Shown here: positions 43,207-53,189 of the stretch, in pieces
Position numbering within the stretch: position 1 is the stretch's first letter
Layout: each line of letters opens with the position of its first letter
NCBI GenBank assembly: GCA_002314145.1
Contig: DCCG01000022.1
Location: 1 to 58,845 of the forward strand
Length of the DNA: 58,845 nt
Source: Thalassolituus sp. UBA1087
Lineage (GTDB): Bacteria; Pseudomonadota; Gammaproteobacteria; Pseudomonadales; Oceanobacteraceae
Reading direction: 5' to 3'
The notes under the pieces: generated by a model
Database searches by the model: none
What the model saw: the letters and a program-made list of their open reading frames with translations, nothing else
What the model was told of the DNA's origin: nothing
Position numbers and translations under genes: made by a program

Positions 43207-45771
43207 TCAGAAAACCTGGCCAAGAGAGAACTCAAAGCCTTCGGTATCATCGCCACGCTCATCATTAAGCGGGAATGAATAAGTGAATGTCAGCGGCCCG
43301 ATGGCAGTAATCCACGTCAGACCAACCCCGGTACTGTACCTTACCTCACCAAGATCGAAACCTTCGTTACAGTATGGGTGTTTGGTCAGCCCCGGAATAT
43401 CACTGTCATTGGGAACATAACATTCATCGCTGAACGCATTGCCGGCGTCAAAAAACACCACACTGCGTACGGAACTTCTGTCTTCGATGAAAGGAAACGG
43501 GAAAATCAGCTCAAAACTGGCTTCCGCCAGCATATTGCCGCCCAGCGCTCTTTCATCTTCGAGATACCGCGGTGCCGTCACTGCGGAACCGTCACCATCC
43601 GTTTCATAGACAGGCTTGTATCGGTTCGGGTTGCTGACCGGCTGAGCAGCGCCGTCTGCATCGGTGACATACACCACTGTTGGTGCAGATTCGTCAACCA
43701 CCGGCCGGCCCAGTCCGTCCAGTTCGTATTTCACGTCGCCGTTGCTGTCGGTCTTCGCGACTTCAACCACATTGTATTCCGGTAACCCTTTAGGCCCCAG
43801 ACTATTGCTGCTGTAACCGCGTACCGAACCGATACCGCCCGAACGGAAGTTTTTGAAGAACGGCAGACGCTCCTGATCACCGTAGCCATTACCGTAGCCG
43901 AGATCCGTACGCAGACGCAGCGACCACTCACCGTGAATCGGGAAATAGTAGTTAGCCGTATAACCCAGCTTGTAGTAGGTCAGATCACTGCCCGGCACTG
44001 TGATATCGGCAGACAGTTTCTGTTCAATACCCGCCGTCGGGAACATACCGCGGTTAAGACTGGAATAACGCCAGTTCAGACCCAGTGTATATTCATCAAA
44101 GACATCGCCTTCGGTATCGAGAAAGTCGATGATCTCTGCCGGCACTGTGGTGCCCTCAAACATCTCAGTATTCTGATAGCCCACGGAGAACGACAGCCGC
44201 TGACGACGGGAAATCGGGTACCCATAGGTCACGTTCCCCCCCATGGTATTGGTCTGATAATCCGATACCGTGTTGAGGCTGGAGTAATCCGTCTCACGAT
44301 AGAACAGGTTAAAACCGCGGCTGACACCATCAATGGTGTAATACGGGTTCATATAAGAAAAGTTATAGGACTGAACCGTGTCGTTTTTCTGCACGCCCAG
44401 CGACATGCGGTTACCTGAGCCCATAAAGTTATTCTGGCTGATACTGGCACCCAGAATCATACCGCTGCCGCCGGCATAACCGATGTTAAAGTTGAGGCTG
44501 CCGCTGAGTTGTTCTTCGACGTTATAGTTGACGTCAATCTGGTCGTCTGTGCCCGGAACTGCCGGCGTTTCCACATTCACCATTTTGAAGAAACCGAGCT
44601 GATTGAGGCGGTTTTTACCGGCATTAATTTTCTCGGTCGACGCCCAGCCGCCTTCCATCTGCAGCATTTCACGGCGCAGCACTTCATCTTTGGTACTTTC
44701 GTTGCCGGTGAAGTTAATACTGCGCACGTAAGTCCGCTTACCGGGCTCCACATAGAAAGTCAGATCGACGGTTTTATCTTCATCGTTAATCTTGGGAATA
44801 CCATCCACCTTGGCAAAGGTGTAACCGTCGTTGCCCAACCGGCGCGACATCAGATCGCTGCTGTTAGTCACCCGGCGGCGGGAGAAGGTATCGCCCTTTT
44901 TCAGCAAATAAAGCCGGGTAAATTCTTCTTCATCCAGCACCAGATCACCGGCCAGCTTCATATCATTAATGGTGTAGATATCGCCTTCGGTCACGTTAAT
45001 AGTGATGTAGACACCGTCTTTTTCCGGTGACACGGATACCTGGGTGGATTCAATATTAAAGCGGATGTAACCACGGTCGAGATACCAGGAACGCAGGGTT
45101 TCCAGGTCGGCGGCGAGTTTCTCACGGCTGTATTTATTATCGCTGGCATACCAGGACCAGAAGTTCGTGGTCTGCAGGGCAAACTGCTTCAGCAGTTCGT
45201 CGTCACTGAATACCTCATTACCGACAATGTTGATGTGTTCGATATTGGCAACACTGCCCTCTTCCACATGAATCCTGAGCGATACACGGTTGCGCGGCAG
45301 GCGCACCACTTCGGTGTCAATATTGGCATCATAACGCCCCTGCGAGACATACTGGCGCTCCAGTTCCAGCGCGATACGTTCCAGCGTGGAACGTTTGAAC
45401 ACCAGCCCTTCCGCCAGCCCGGATTGTTTGAGGCCATCCATCAACATATCGGTCTGAATGGCTTTGTTACCGTCAATCTCGATATCGGTAATGGTGGGCA
45501 GTTCCACCAGCTGTACGATCAGAACATTGCCGTCGCGATAAAGCTTAACATCGTTAAACAGCCCGGATTTAAACAGTGAGCGTGACGCGGACACCAGCGC
45601 CTGCTGATCCACCCGCTCCCCGACATTGACCGGGAAAGCACCGAATACGGTACCGGCAGACACCCGCTGCAGCCCCTCCAGGCGGATATCGGAAACCACA
45701 AAGGTTTCGGCAGAAGCAACAGCAGAGAAAAAACCCAATAAGAGCGTAAACAGCAAAGAACGCATGAACAT
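43207..45771 (-). CDS. bamA: Outer-membrane assembly factor BamA
   Basis: An 854-residue Omp85 protein. A signal peptide (1-21) is followed by five POTRA domains (about 22-425, beginning FVVSDIRLEGLQRVSAGTVF) and a 16-strand barrel. The lid-loop motif is GGIGSVRGYSSNSLGPKG (about 640-657). After it comes an unusually long insertion (about 660-742) rich in Asp, Gly and Val before GGNMLAEASFELIFPFPF; in E. coli this stretch is roughly half as long. The protein ends in FSLGQVF with the terminal aromatic expected of barrels. It lies between rseP and skp, the standard order. Confidence 0.97.
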   Translation of the reverse strand: MFMRSLLFTLLLGFFSAVASAETFVVSDIRLEGLQRVSAGTVFGAFPVNVGERVDQQALVSASRSLFKSGLFNDVKLYRDGNVLIVQLVELPTITDIEIDGNKAIQTDMLMDGLKQSGLAEGLVFKRSTLERIALELERQYVSQGRYDANIDTEVVRLPRNRVSLRIHVEEGSVANIEHINIVGNEVFSDDELLKQFALQTTNFWSWYASDNKYSREKLAADLETLRSWYLDRGYIRFNIESTQVSVSPEKDGVYITINVTEGDIYTINDMKLAGDLVLDEEEFTRLYLLKKGDTFSRRRVTNSSDLMSRRLGNDGYTFAKVDGIPKINDEDKTVDLTFYVEPGKRTYVRSINFTGNESTKDEVLRREMLQMEGGWASTEKINAGKNRLNQLGFFKMVNVETPAVPGTDDQIDVNYNVEEQLSGSLNFNIGYAGGSGMILGASISQNNFMGSGNRMSLGVQKNDTVQSYNFSYMNPYYTIDGVSRGFNLFYRETDYSSLNTVSDYQTNTMGGNVTYGYPISRRQRLSFSVGYQNTEMFEGTTVPAEIIDFLDTEGDVFDEYTLGLNWRYSSLNRGMFPTAGIEQKLSADITVPGSDLTYYKLGYTANYYFPIHGEWSLRLRTDLGYGNGYGDQERLPFFKNFRSGGIGSVRGYSSNSLGPKGLPEYNVVEVAKTDSNGDVKYELDGLGRPVVDESAPTVVYVTDADGAAQPVSNPNRYKPVYETDGDGSAVTAPRYLEDERALGGNMLAEASFELIFPFPFIEDRSSVRSVVFFDAGNAFSDECYVPNDSDIPGLTKHPYCNEGFDLGEVRYSTGVGLTWITAIGPLTFTYSFPLNDERGDDTEGFEFSLGQVF

Positions 45772-45797
45772 CGTTATCCAGTCATATCCGGCGGCAA

Positions 45798-47138
45798 TTA
45801 CAGCCGGCTTATATCATTGTAAAAAGCTACCAGCATCAGGCACATAATCAGCATTAAGCCGAACCTGACCGCTACATCCTGTACTTTATCCGGAAGCGGT
45901 TTGCCGCGGATCATCTCAGCGAGATAAAACACAATATGCCCGCCATCCAGCATAGGTACAGGCAACAGGTTCAGAACACCCAGTGACACGGACAACAAAG
46001 CAAGGAAGCTGATGAAGGATTCGAGCCCACCGGACGCTGAAGCGCCGGCTACTTTAGCAATGGTGATAGGGCCACTCAAGTTCTTTACGGACACATCACC
46101 GGCAATCATTTTCCACAGAGATTCCAGAGTGAACACTATGTAGTCTGCGGTTTTCTCCAGGCCGATGACGATCCCCTGGAAAAAGCCCGCATGACTGGTT
46201 CTGAGCCAGGACTGAGGGACCTCAGGCATTTGCGGGGCGGTGCCCACATAACCGATCGTCTTATCATCACGGGTTTTAGAGGCCGGCGTCAGCGTCAGCG
46301 TGTGCTGCTGGCCACTACGCTCTACCAGCACATCCAGCGTTCTGCCGGCGGCTATCTGAATTTCATCCACCCACTGCGTCCAGCTTTCTACCGGCCGGCC
46401 ATTCACTGACAGGACATGATCACCGACCTGCATACCGGCCGCTGCGGCAGCACCGCCATCTTCCACCGTGCCGATAACCGGCGCCAGCGCCAGCCGCCGT
46501 GGCTCAAGCCCCAGGGAACTCATGGGGTCTGGCATATCCTGATCGGATAACCAGTGCTGCACCGGTATCTGAACCTCACGCTGACCGCCTTCGTCACTCA
46601 GCAGACGCAGATTCAGCGTGGTGTCTTCGCCGATGTAGCTGACCAGTTGCCAGTTCACCTCCTGCCAGGTCGACACCTCTTCGCCATTAATGGCCAGAAT
46701 TTCATCACCACTGCGGATGCCAGCCATATCGGCTGCGCCGTCCGGTGTCAGCTTGCCCACCACAGGCGCAACCCCCGTGGTACCGGCTACCGCCAGAAAC
46801 CAATAAGCAGCAAAGGCAAAAATGAAGTTCGCGATGGGACCGGCCGACGCGATAGCAATGCGCTGCCATGCCGGTTTACGGGTAAAGGCCTGGTCGAGCA
46901 AGGCTTCCGGCACCGGCCCTTCACGTTCGTCCACCATTTTGACATAACCGCCTAATGGCAGCGGCGCGATTGAAAATTCGGTGCCGTGGCGATCCCTGAC
47001 CGACCAGAAGGGTTTACCGAAGCCCACGGAGAAACGGATAACCTTAACCCCACAGCGGCGGGCAACCCAGAAGTGACCGTATTCATGGATAACCACCAGC
47101 ACACTGATAGCAATAATGAAGTACAGAACTGTTGTCAC
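45798..47138 (-). CDS. rseP: Site-2 protease RseP
   Basis: A 446-residue inner-membrane zinc protease that cuts RseA and releases sigma E under envelope stress. HEYGH in the first helix (VLVVIHEYGHFWVARRCG) holds zinc, and LNLLPVPMLDGGH in the third helix gives the third ligand. Two PDZ domains lie between them (about 115-300). It overlaps dxr by four bases and precedes bamA by 26. Confidence 0.97.
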   Translation of the reverse strand: MTTVLYFIIAISVLVVIHEYGHFWVARRCGVKVIRFSVGFGKPFWSVRDRHGTEFSIAPLPLGGYVKMVDEREGPVPEALLDQAFTRKPAWQRIAIASAGPIANFIFAFAAYWFLAVAGTTGVAPVVGKLTPDGAADMAGIRSGDEILAINGEEVSTWQEVNWQLVSYIGEDTTLNLRLLSDEGGQREVQIPVQHWLSDQDMPDPMSSLGLEPRRLALAPVIGTVEDGGAAAAAGMQVGDHVLSVNGRPVESWTQWVDEIQIAAGRTLDVLVERSGQQHTLTLTPASKTRDDKTIGYVGTAPQMPEVPQSWLRTSHAGFFQGIVIGLEKTADYIVFTLESLWKMIAGDVSVKNLSGPITIAKVAGASASGGLESFISFLALLSVSLGVLNLLPVPMLDGGHIVFYLAEMIRGKPLPDKVQDVAVRFGLMLIMCLMLVAFYNDISRL

Positions 47139-48331
47139 CCGGGCATCTCCGTCATATCTGATGTTGTGAGCAGCTCAGCCGCCGTGTCTCTGGCCCATTG
47201 GTCTGCTGCCAGAACAGCATCAAGGGAAGTAACCGTCTGCGGCGTGTGCTTCTCCATAACCCGGGCGATCAGCCTTGGAATACAGGTGAAGGGAATTTGT
47301 TCCTTAAGAAATGCGTCAACCGCCACTTCGTTGGCGGCATTAAGTACCGATGGCATGGTGCCGCCGGCAGAAAACGCCTGCTTAGCCAGCCCCAGACAGG
47401 GAAAGGTCTGCTCGTCGGGGGCTTCAAAGTTCAGCGTCGCCAGACTGAACAGATCCAGGGATTCAACCCCTGCTTCAATACGCCCGGGCCATGCCATACC
47501 GTAAGCTATCGGGGTGCGCATATCCGGTTGTCCGAGCTGGGCAATCACAGAACCATCACAGTACTGCACCATAGAGTGGATAACACTCTGGGGGTGCACC
47601 ACCACCTGAACCTGCTCAGGCTGACAGTTAAACAGAAAACAGGCTTCGATTAATTCCAGCCCTTTGTTCATCAGGCTGGCGGAATCGACTGAAATTTTCT
47701 GCCCCATCGACCAGTTAGGATGGGCCACCGCCTGCGCCGGAGTAACATCCGCCAGTTGCTCAGCAGACCAGCCGCGGAAAGGTCCGCCGGATGCAGTCAG
47801 CAGGATTTTATCGATGCCATGGGCGGCAAAATCACCATCGTAGGCTTCCGGCAGTGACTGAAATATCGCATTGTGTTCGCTGTCGATCGGCAACAGTTCG
47901 GCGCCGCCCTGACGCACGGCCTGCATAAATAATGGGCCGGCCATCACCAGACTTTCTTTATTGGCCAGCAACACCCGCTTACCGGCCTGCGCGGCAGCCA
48001 GCGTCGGCAGCAGTCCGGCGGCACCTACGATTGCTGCCATGACCTGATCAACGTCTTTGTGGGAAGCAATCATTGCCAGCGCATCAGCGCCGGTCAGGAC
48101 CTCGGTCTGACAACCGGCAGCCAATTGAGCGGTTAACCCGGCCGCCGCCGCGGCATCGGCCATGACCACGTAACGTGGCGCAAACTCGGCGATATCGCTC
48201 AGCATGGTGTCGACACTGCGTGCCGCACTGAGCGCAAATACCCGGTAACGGTCAGGGTGACGGCGCACGACATCTAACGTGCTCTGACCAATCGAACCGG
48301 TCGAGCCCAGCACCGTTATATGGCGGATCAT
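47135..48331 (-). CDS. dxr: 1-deoxy-D-xylulose 5-phosphate reductoisomerase
   Basis: A 398-residue enzyme of the MEP isoprenoid pathway, using NADPH. I chose the ATG at 48331 (MIRHITVLGSTGSIGQSTL), whose ATGA overlaps the cdsA stop; the frame extends 11 codons further but that part lies inside cdsA. LLPIDSEHNAIFQSL and LTASGGPFRGW are the metal and substrate motifs. It feeds the isoprenoid chain extended by UppS, encoded in the same operon. Confidence 0.97.
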   Translation of the reverse strand: MIRHITVLGSTGSIGQSTLDVVRRHPDRYRVFALSAARSVDTMLSDIAEFAPRYVVMADAAAAAGLTAQLAAGCQTEVLTGADALAMIASHKDVDQVMAAIVGAAGLLPTLAAAQAGKRVLLANKESLVMAGPLFMQAVRQGGAELLPIDSEHNAIFQSLPEAYDGDFAAHGIDKILLTASGGPFRGWSAEQLADVTPAQAVAHPNWSMGQKISVDSASLMNKGLELIEACFLFNCQPEQVQVVVHPQSVIHSMVQYCDGSVIAQLGQPDMRTPIAYGMAWPGRIEAGVESLDLFSLATLNFEAPDEQTFPCLGLAKQAFSAGGTMPSVLNAANEVAVDAFLKEQIPFTCIPRLIARVMEKHTPQTVTSLDAVLAADQWARDTAAELLTTSDMTEMPG

Positions 48332-49173
48332 TTCGCCAGACCCCAGTCCAGCAGCATCATACAAAACGCAAACACGGGTACTGCCGCCGCCATACTGTCG
48401 ATGCGGTCCAATACCCCACCGTGACCCGGCAGCAGCGAGGAGCTGTCTTTGATGCCGCGGTGACGCTTCATCATACTTTCGACCAGATCACCGAGTACCG
48501 AGATAACCATGGTAATCACAGTGATCAGCAGCAGCCGCAGCACACCGTGACCATCCATCGACTGTACCCAGCGGTCGATGCAGTAACCGTATATCAGCGC
48601 TATAACCACCGTGGTTGCCAGGCCGCCCCAGAAGCCGGCCCAGGATTTGCCGGGACTGACATGGGGCGCCAGTTTGGATTTTCCCCACGCCTTGCCGGCA
48701 AAATAAGCGCCGGTATCGGCTCCCCAGACAATCAGCATCACATACACAATCAGCAGCGAGCTGTGCGGTTGCTGTTTGAGATGCATAAAACCAACCCACA
48801 TGGGCACCAGGACACACAGTCCGAGCAGAGCCCGTACCGGTCTGGCCGTCCATACATCGGTTCCGCCGGGGTAGCGCTTAACCAGAGCAAAGGCCACCAC
48901 CCACCAGAGCGTGCCGACGGCGAGATAGTAAATCAGATACTCAGGTTTGACCCGCAGAAAGCGGGCACTGATATACAGGCAGACGAACACCGCAAAGGCA
49001 TAGCCAATACGGCTCCAGTTTCTTTGATACCCGGCGATGTTGGCCCATTCCCAGGCGCCGATCGTCGCGATCGCGGCAATAAAAATCGCAAACGGCTTAT
49101 CTTCCAGAAAGAAAATGCCGCCAATCATAATCGGAGCCAGCACAAGTGCCGTCAGTACACGTTCCTTAAACAC
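48328..49173 (-). CDS. cdsA: Phosphatidate cytidylyltransferase
   Basis: A 281-residue membrane enzyme making CDP-diacylglycerol. Several hydrophobic helices are followed by the signature MKRHRGIKDSSSLLPGHGG and LDRIDS near the C-terminus. It overlaps uppS by eight bases and dxr by four. Confidence 0.96.
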   Translation of the reverse strand: MFKERVLTALVLAPIMIGGIFFLEDKPFAIFIAAIATIGAWEWANIAGYQRNWSRIGYAFAVFVCLYISARFLRVKPEYLIYYLAVGTLWWVVAFALVKRYPGGTDVWTARPVRALLGLCVLVPMWVGFMHLKQQPHSSLLIVYVMLIVWGADTGAYFAGKAWGKSKLAPHVSPGKSWAGFWGGLATTVVIALIYGYCIDRWVQSMDGHGVLRLLLITVITMVISVLGDLVESMMKRHRGIKDSSSLLPGHGGVLDRIDSMAAAVPVFAFCMMLLDWGLAK

Positions 49174-49933
49174 CTTGTTTTACATCCTCAAGCTGGTCAT
49201 CCGTACGACCGAACCGGCGGGTCCGGTCAGCAAACGCAGATAACGCCTTCTGATATTCTTCTTCTTTGAAATCCGGCCAGTAAGCATCGGAAAAGTAGAA
49301 TTCAGAGTAGGCTGTCTGCCACAGCATAAAGTTACTGATACGCATTTCACCACCGGTCCGGATCAACAGATCCGGCGCGGGCAAATCGTTGAGCCAGGTA
49401 TACTGGTGAAATACCTGTTCGTTAATATCGGCGGGGGCCAGTTTACCGGCCTGCACATCCTCAGCAATCCGCCTGGCCGCCTGCGCCACATCCCACTGAC
49501 CACCATAATTAGCGGCGATCACCAGCGTCATGGCGCTGTTATCAGCGGTTAATGCTTCGGCTTCGCGGATAAGCGTCTGAAGGCGGGCAGAAAACCCGGA
49601 GATATCGCCCATCACACGCAGGCGGATATTGTTGCGGTGCAGTTTGCGTACCTCCCGTTCCAGGGCGATCACAAACAGCTGCATTAAGGCACTGACCTCG
49701 TCTTCCGGACGGCGCCAGTTTTCACTGCTGAAGGCAAACAGTGTCAATACTTCCACACCATTGCGTACCGAGGTTTCCACCACCGAACGCACCGCTTCAA
49801 CACCCGCTTTATGCCCGGCAACACCGGGCATAAAGCGACGTTTGGCCCAACGGTTGTTGCCATCCATGATGATGGCAACGTGGCGGGGAACCTGACCGCT
49901 GACGGCCTTGGAGTCGTCAATACTGGTCGACAT
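49166..49933 (-). CDS. uppS: Undecaprenyl pyrophosphate synthase
   Basis: A 255-residue cis-prenyltransferase making the C55 carrier lipid precursor for peptidoglycan and O-antigen. HVAIIMDGNNRWAKRR holds the catalytic Asp, FSSENWRRP follows, and RTGGEMRISNFMLWQTAYSE is the substrate signature near the C-terminus. It begins 13 bases after frr. Confidence 0.97.
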   Translation of the reverse strand: MSTSIDDSKAVSGQVPRHVAIIMDGNNRWAKRRFMPGVAGHKAGVEAVRSVVETSVRNGVEVLTLFAFSSENWRRPEDEVSALMQLFVIALEREVRKLHRNNIRLRVMGDISGFSARLQTLIREAEALTADNSAMTLVIAANYGGQWDVAQAARRIAEDVQAGKLAPADINEQVFHQYTWLNDLPAPDLLIRTGGEMRISNFMLWQTAYSEFYFSDAYWPDFKEEEYQKALSAFADRTRRFGRTDDQLEDVKQGV

Positions 49934-49946
49934 AAACAGACGCCGG

Positions 49947-50504
49947 TTATACCTGCATCAGGTCTTTTTCTTTGACCGCCAGCAGAGAATCAATTTCAGA
50001 GATATGCTTGTCGGTCAGTTTCTGAATTTCGTCTTCCGACTGACGTTGTTCATCTTCAGAAATCTCTTTTTCTTTCAGCAGATCTTTCACAGTGCTGTTG
50101 GCATCACGGCGGATGTTACGTACAGACACGCGACCCTTTTCGGCTTCGGCACGGGCCTGTTTGATATAGTCTTTACGGGTCTCTTCTGTCAGCGCCGGCA
50201 TCGGCAGGCGGATAGTGTCGCCGTTGGTGGCCGGGTTCAGCCCCAGGTCTGACTTCAGGATGGCTTTTTCAATGGCCGGTACCAGGTTCTTTTCCCATGG
50301 GTTAATGGCCAGGCTGCGGCCATCTTCAACCATAATGTTGGCGACCTGGGAAACCGGCGTCGGTGAACCGTAATAGTCCACCATGACGTTATCCAGAATC
50401 GCCGGATTGGCGCGTCCGGTACGAACCTTTTTAAACGCTTCAATCAGGGAGTGAACACTTTTCCCCATGCGTTCTTCTGCGTCTTTTTTAATGTCGTTCA
50501 GCAT
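49947..50504 (-). CDS. frr: Ribosome recycling factor
   Basis: A 185-residue protein that, with EF-G, splits post-termination ribosomes. It has the usual length, with KVRTGRANPAILD in the first helix and NPWEKNLVPAIEKAI in the hinge region. It begins two bases after pyrH. Confidence 0.97.
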   Translation of the reverse strand: MLNDIKKDAEERMGKSVHSLIEAFKKVRTGRANPAILDNVMVDYYGSPTPVSQVANIMVEDGRSLAINPWEKNLVPAIEKAILKSDLGLNPATNGDTIRLPMPALTEETRKDYIKQARAEAEKGRVSVRNIRRDANSTVKDLLKEKEISEDEQRQSEDEIQKLTDKHISEIDSLLAVKEKDLMQV

Positions 50505-50506
50505 CG

Positions 50507-51241
50507 TTATTTTTCCTCACTCACAATCAGGGTGCCATCATTGCCACCAGTCATCAGACGGGCCAGTACCCCCTGCTCATTCATATCGTACACACGCAGC
50601 GGCATATTGTGGTCCTGAGCCAGAACAATGGCTGTCAGATCCATCACGCCCAGCTGTTTTTCCAGCACTTCGTCATACGTCAGACGATCGTATTTCTCTG
50701 CTGACGGATCTTTTTTCGGGTCGGCAGTATACACGCCATCGACGTTGGTTGCTTTCAGAACCAGATCCGCGTTGATTTCGATTCCCCGCAGGCAGGCAGC
50801 AGAATCTGTGGTGAAAAACGGGTTACCGGTACCGGCAGAGAAAATAACCACGTCGCCGGCATCCAGTGCCCGGATAGCGCTGCGGCGGTCATAGTGATCC
50901 ACCACGCCACTCATCGGGATGGCAGACATTACCCGGGTCGGCATGCTGGCACGCTCCAGCGCATCGCGCATAGCCAGCGCATTCATAACGGTCGCCAGCA
51001 TACCCATATGGTCGCCGGCGACACGGTCGAGACCGGCTTCGCTCAGTGCTTTACCGCGGAACAGGTTACCGCCACCAATGACCAGTGCGACCTGCACACC
51101 AATGCCCCGCAGCTGGGCAATTTCAAGCGCCATGCGATCCAGAACTTTGGGATCGATACCGAAGTCCATCTCACCCATCAGGGCCTCACCACTGAGTTTT
51201 AACAGGATACGTTTGTATTTAGCGCTTTTTTGCTCGGCCAT
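50507..51241 (-). CDS. pyrH: Uridylate kinase
   Basis: A 244-residue bacterial UMP kinase of the amino-acid-kinase fold. RILLKLSGEALMG at the N-terminus binds phosphate, VIGGGNLFRG and GTGNPFFTTDSAA follow. It makes UDP for pyrimidine and UDP-sugar pools that feed lipid A and peptidoglycan. A 228-base gap with a terminator separates it from tsf, so it may have its own promoter. Confidence 0.97.
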   Translation of the reverse strand: MAEQKSAKYKRILLKLSGEALMGEMDFGIDPKVLDRMALEIAQLRGIGVQVALVIGGGNLFRGKALSEAGLDRVAGDHMGMLATVMNALAMRDALERASMPTRVMSAIPMSGVVDHYDRRSAIRALDAGDVVIFSAGTGNPFFTTDSAACLRGIEINADLVLKATNVDGVYTADPKKDPSAEKYDRLTYDEVLEKQLGVMDLTAIVLAQDHNMPLRVYDMNEQGVLARLMTGGNDGTLIVSEEK

Positions 51242-51401
51242 GGCATTCTCCGGAATCGATAATCAATCTGCAGCTTCATTGAAGGGAATCCTTCCCATAA
51301 CGGACAACGGACCCATAGGTCAGTTTCCGGCGCCCGCTATGTTAACGCGGGTTCCTGTCACGGAATAATGGTTTTGTCATAATCCGTGATTTTTATACAA
51401 A

Positions 51402-51424
51402 TATGCCGGGCAAGCCCGGCATAT
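51402..51424 (-). terminator. Terminator after tsf
   Basis: TATGCCGGGC and GCCCGGCATA form a 9- to 10-bp stem 45 bases past the tsf stop, followed on the minus strand by TTTGTATAAAAA. It may separate rpsB-tsf from pyrH onward, though read-through is likely in this conserved block. Confidence 0.75.
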
Positions 51425-51469
51425 TGGGTGGGTGTCAGAACCCGTCTGTGCTCTTCACCCGTAAAGGCA

Positions 51470-52324
51470 TCAGCCTTTCAGTTGTGCAGCAACTTCATCA
51501 GCAAAGTCTACTTTCTCAACTTCAATACCTTCGCCAACTTCCAGGCGAACGAAGCTGATGATCTCTGCACCGGCATCTTTCGCCAGTTTACCAACAGTCA
51601 CATCCGGATCTTTAACGAACGGCTGCTCTACCAGGCTGTTCTCTTTCAGGAACTTCTTGATACGGCCGCCCATCATTTTCTCAACGATTTCTTCCGGCTT
51701 ACCTTCCATATCCGGCTGAGCCTTGATGATTTCCTTCTCTTTTTCCAGCTCCTCTTCCGGCATATCTTCCGGACGGGTAACGCGTGGGTTAGAGGCAGTC
51801 ACGTGCATCGCGATGTCTTTGGCCAGCTCTTCATCACCACCCTTCAGGGCAACGACACAGCCGACTTTGCCGTTGGAGTGCAGGTAAGCACCAACGGTTG
51901 GCGCTTCAATAACCGCCGGACGACGAACAGTGATGTTCTCACCGATTTTCTGAACCAGACCCATACGGGCTTCTTCCAGCTCACCTTCCATCAGTTTGGC
52001 GACGTCAGTTTCTTTCGTTTCAGCCAGTTTAGCGACAACCTGATCGGCAAAGGCAGCGAAGTTAGCATCGCCGGCGGCGAAGTCAGTCTCAGAGTTCACT
52101 TCAACAACAAAAGCCACGCCATCTTTAACATCGATACGCAGTTTACCTTCAGCCGCGGTACGGTCGGCTTTTTTAGCGGCTTTCAGGCCAGAGTTTTTAC
52201 GCAGATCTTCAATGGCTTTATCAATGTCACCATCGTTAGCAGTCAGTGCTTTTTTGCACTCCATCATGCCCAGACCAGTGCGCTCGCGTAATTCTTTAAC
52301 CATTGCGGCAGAAACGTTTGCCAT
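51470..52324 (-). CDS. tsf: Elongation factor Ts
   Basis: A 284-residue nucleotide exchange factor for EF-Tu. The start is the ATG at 52324 (MANVSAAMVKELRERTG), with AGAGGAT seven bases upstream; earlier codons in the frame are leader sequence. LRERTGLGMMECKKAL and EVNSETDFAA are the two family signatures, and the N-terminal UBA-like domain is present. It follows rpsB with a terminator-like hairpin in between. Confidence 0.97.
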   Translation of the reverse strand: MANVSAAMVKELRERTGLGMMECKKALTANDGDIDKAIEDLRKNSGLKAAKKADRTAAEGKLRIDVKDGVAFVVEVNSETDFAAGDANFAAFADQVVAKLAETKETDVAKLMEGELEEARMGLVQKIGENITVRRPAVIEAPTVGAYLHSNGKVGCVVALKGGDEELAKDIAMHVTASNPRVTRPEDMPEEELEKEKEIIKAQPDMEGKPEEIVEKMMGGRIKKFLKENSLVEQPFVKDPDVTVGKLAKDAGAEIISFVRLEVGEGIEVEKVDFADEVAAQLKG

Positions 52325-52396
52325 GTGTGTCATCCTCTTAAATTTCTGAATCTGTCTGCAGGCCCGCGCCATATCTCAGCGAACCTGTATAAACCT

Positions 52397-52422
52397 AAAA
52401 AAAAGGGGGCAAGCCCCCTTTT
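52397..52422 (-). terminator. Terminator or attenuator between rpsB and tsf
   Basis: On the minus strand AAGGGGGCTTGCCCCC is followed by eight Ts, a strong intrinsic terminator only 18 bases past the rpsB stop. Partial termination here would give more S2 than EF-Ts messages, as known for the E. coli pair. Confidence 0.9.
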
Positions 52423-52439
52423 CCGGTCAGCGGCTGCGA

Positions 52440-53189
52440 TTACTCAGCGGCTTCCTGTGCAGGTGCTTCTTCAGCAACTTCAACGAACTCATCCGCCGGA
52501 GCGCCAGTAGACTGCTTACCTTCCAGGACTGCGTCAGCGACAGCGCCGGCATAGATCTGGATTGCACGGATAGCGTCGTCGTTACCTGGAATCACGTGAT
52601 CAATACCATCCGGGTTGGAGTTGGTATCAACAACACCGATCACAGGAATGCCCAGCTTGTTCGCTTCCTGAACAGCGATACGCTCGTGGTCAACGTCGAT
52701 AACAAACAGTGCATCCGGCAGACCGCCCATCTCTTTGATACCGCCGATAGAACGCTCCAGCTTTTCCATTTCACGGGTACGCATCAGAGCTTCTTTTTTG
52801 GTCAGCTGCTCAAAAGTACCATCCGATTGTTGCGCTTCGAGGTCACGCAGACGCTTGATAGACTGACGGATAGTTTTGTAGTTGGTCAGCATACCGCCCA
52901 ACCAGCGATGAGCTACGAAAGGCATACCGGAACGTTCAGCCTGTTCTTTCATGATCTTACCCGCGGCGCGCTTGGTACCAACAAACAGTACTTTGTTGTT
53001 ACGCTCAGCCAGACCTTCAACGATCTTCAGGGCGTCATTCAGAGCAGGAACTGTGTGCTCCAGGTTGATGATATGGATTTTGTTACGGGCGCCGAAAATG
53101 TATTGACCCATTTTCGGGTTCCAGTAACGGGTCTGGTGACCGAAGTGAACGCCTGCTTTCAGCAGGTCACGCATGCTTACTTGTGCCAT
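52440..53189 (-). CDS. rpsB: Ribosomal protein S2
   Basis: A 249-residue 30S protein. The start is the ATG at 53189 (MAQVSMRDLLKAGVHFGHQT); the longer frame upstream is leader. RYWNPKMGQYIFGARNKIHI and VPVIGVVDTNSNPDGIDHVI are the two signatures. The C-terminus is an acidic, alanine-rich tail (about 228-249). First gene of the large minus-strand operon. Confidence 0.97.
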   Translation of the reverse strand: MAQVSMRDLLKAGVHFGHQTRYWNPKMGQYIFGARNKIHIINLEHTVPALNDALKIVEGLAERNNKVLFVGTKRAAGKIMKEQAERSGMPFVAHRWLGGMLTNYKTIRQSIKRLRDLEAQQSDGTFEQLTKKEALMRTREMEKLERSIGGIKEMGGLPDALFVIDVDHERIAVQEANKLGIPVIGVVDTNSNPDGIDHVIPGNDDAIRAIQIYAGAVADAVLEGKQSTGAPADEFVEVAEEAPAQEAAE

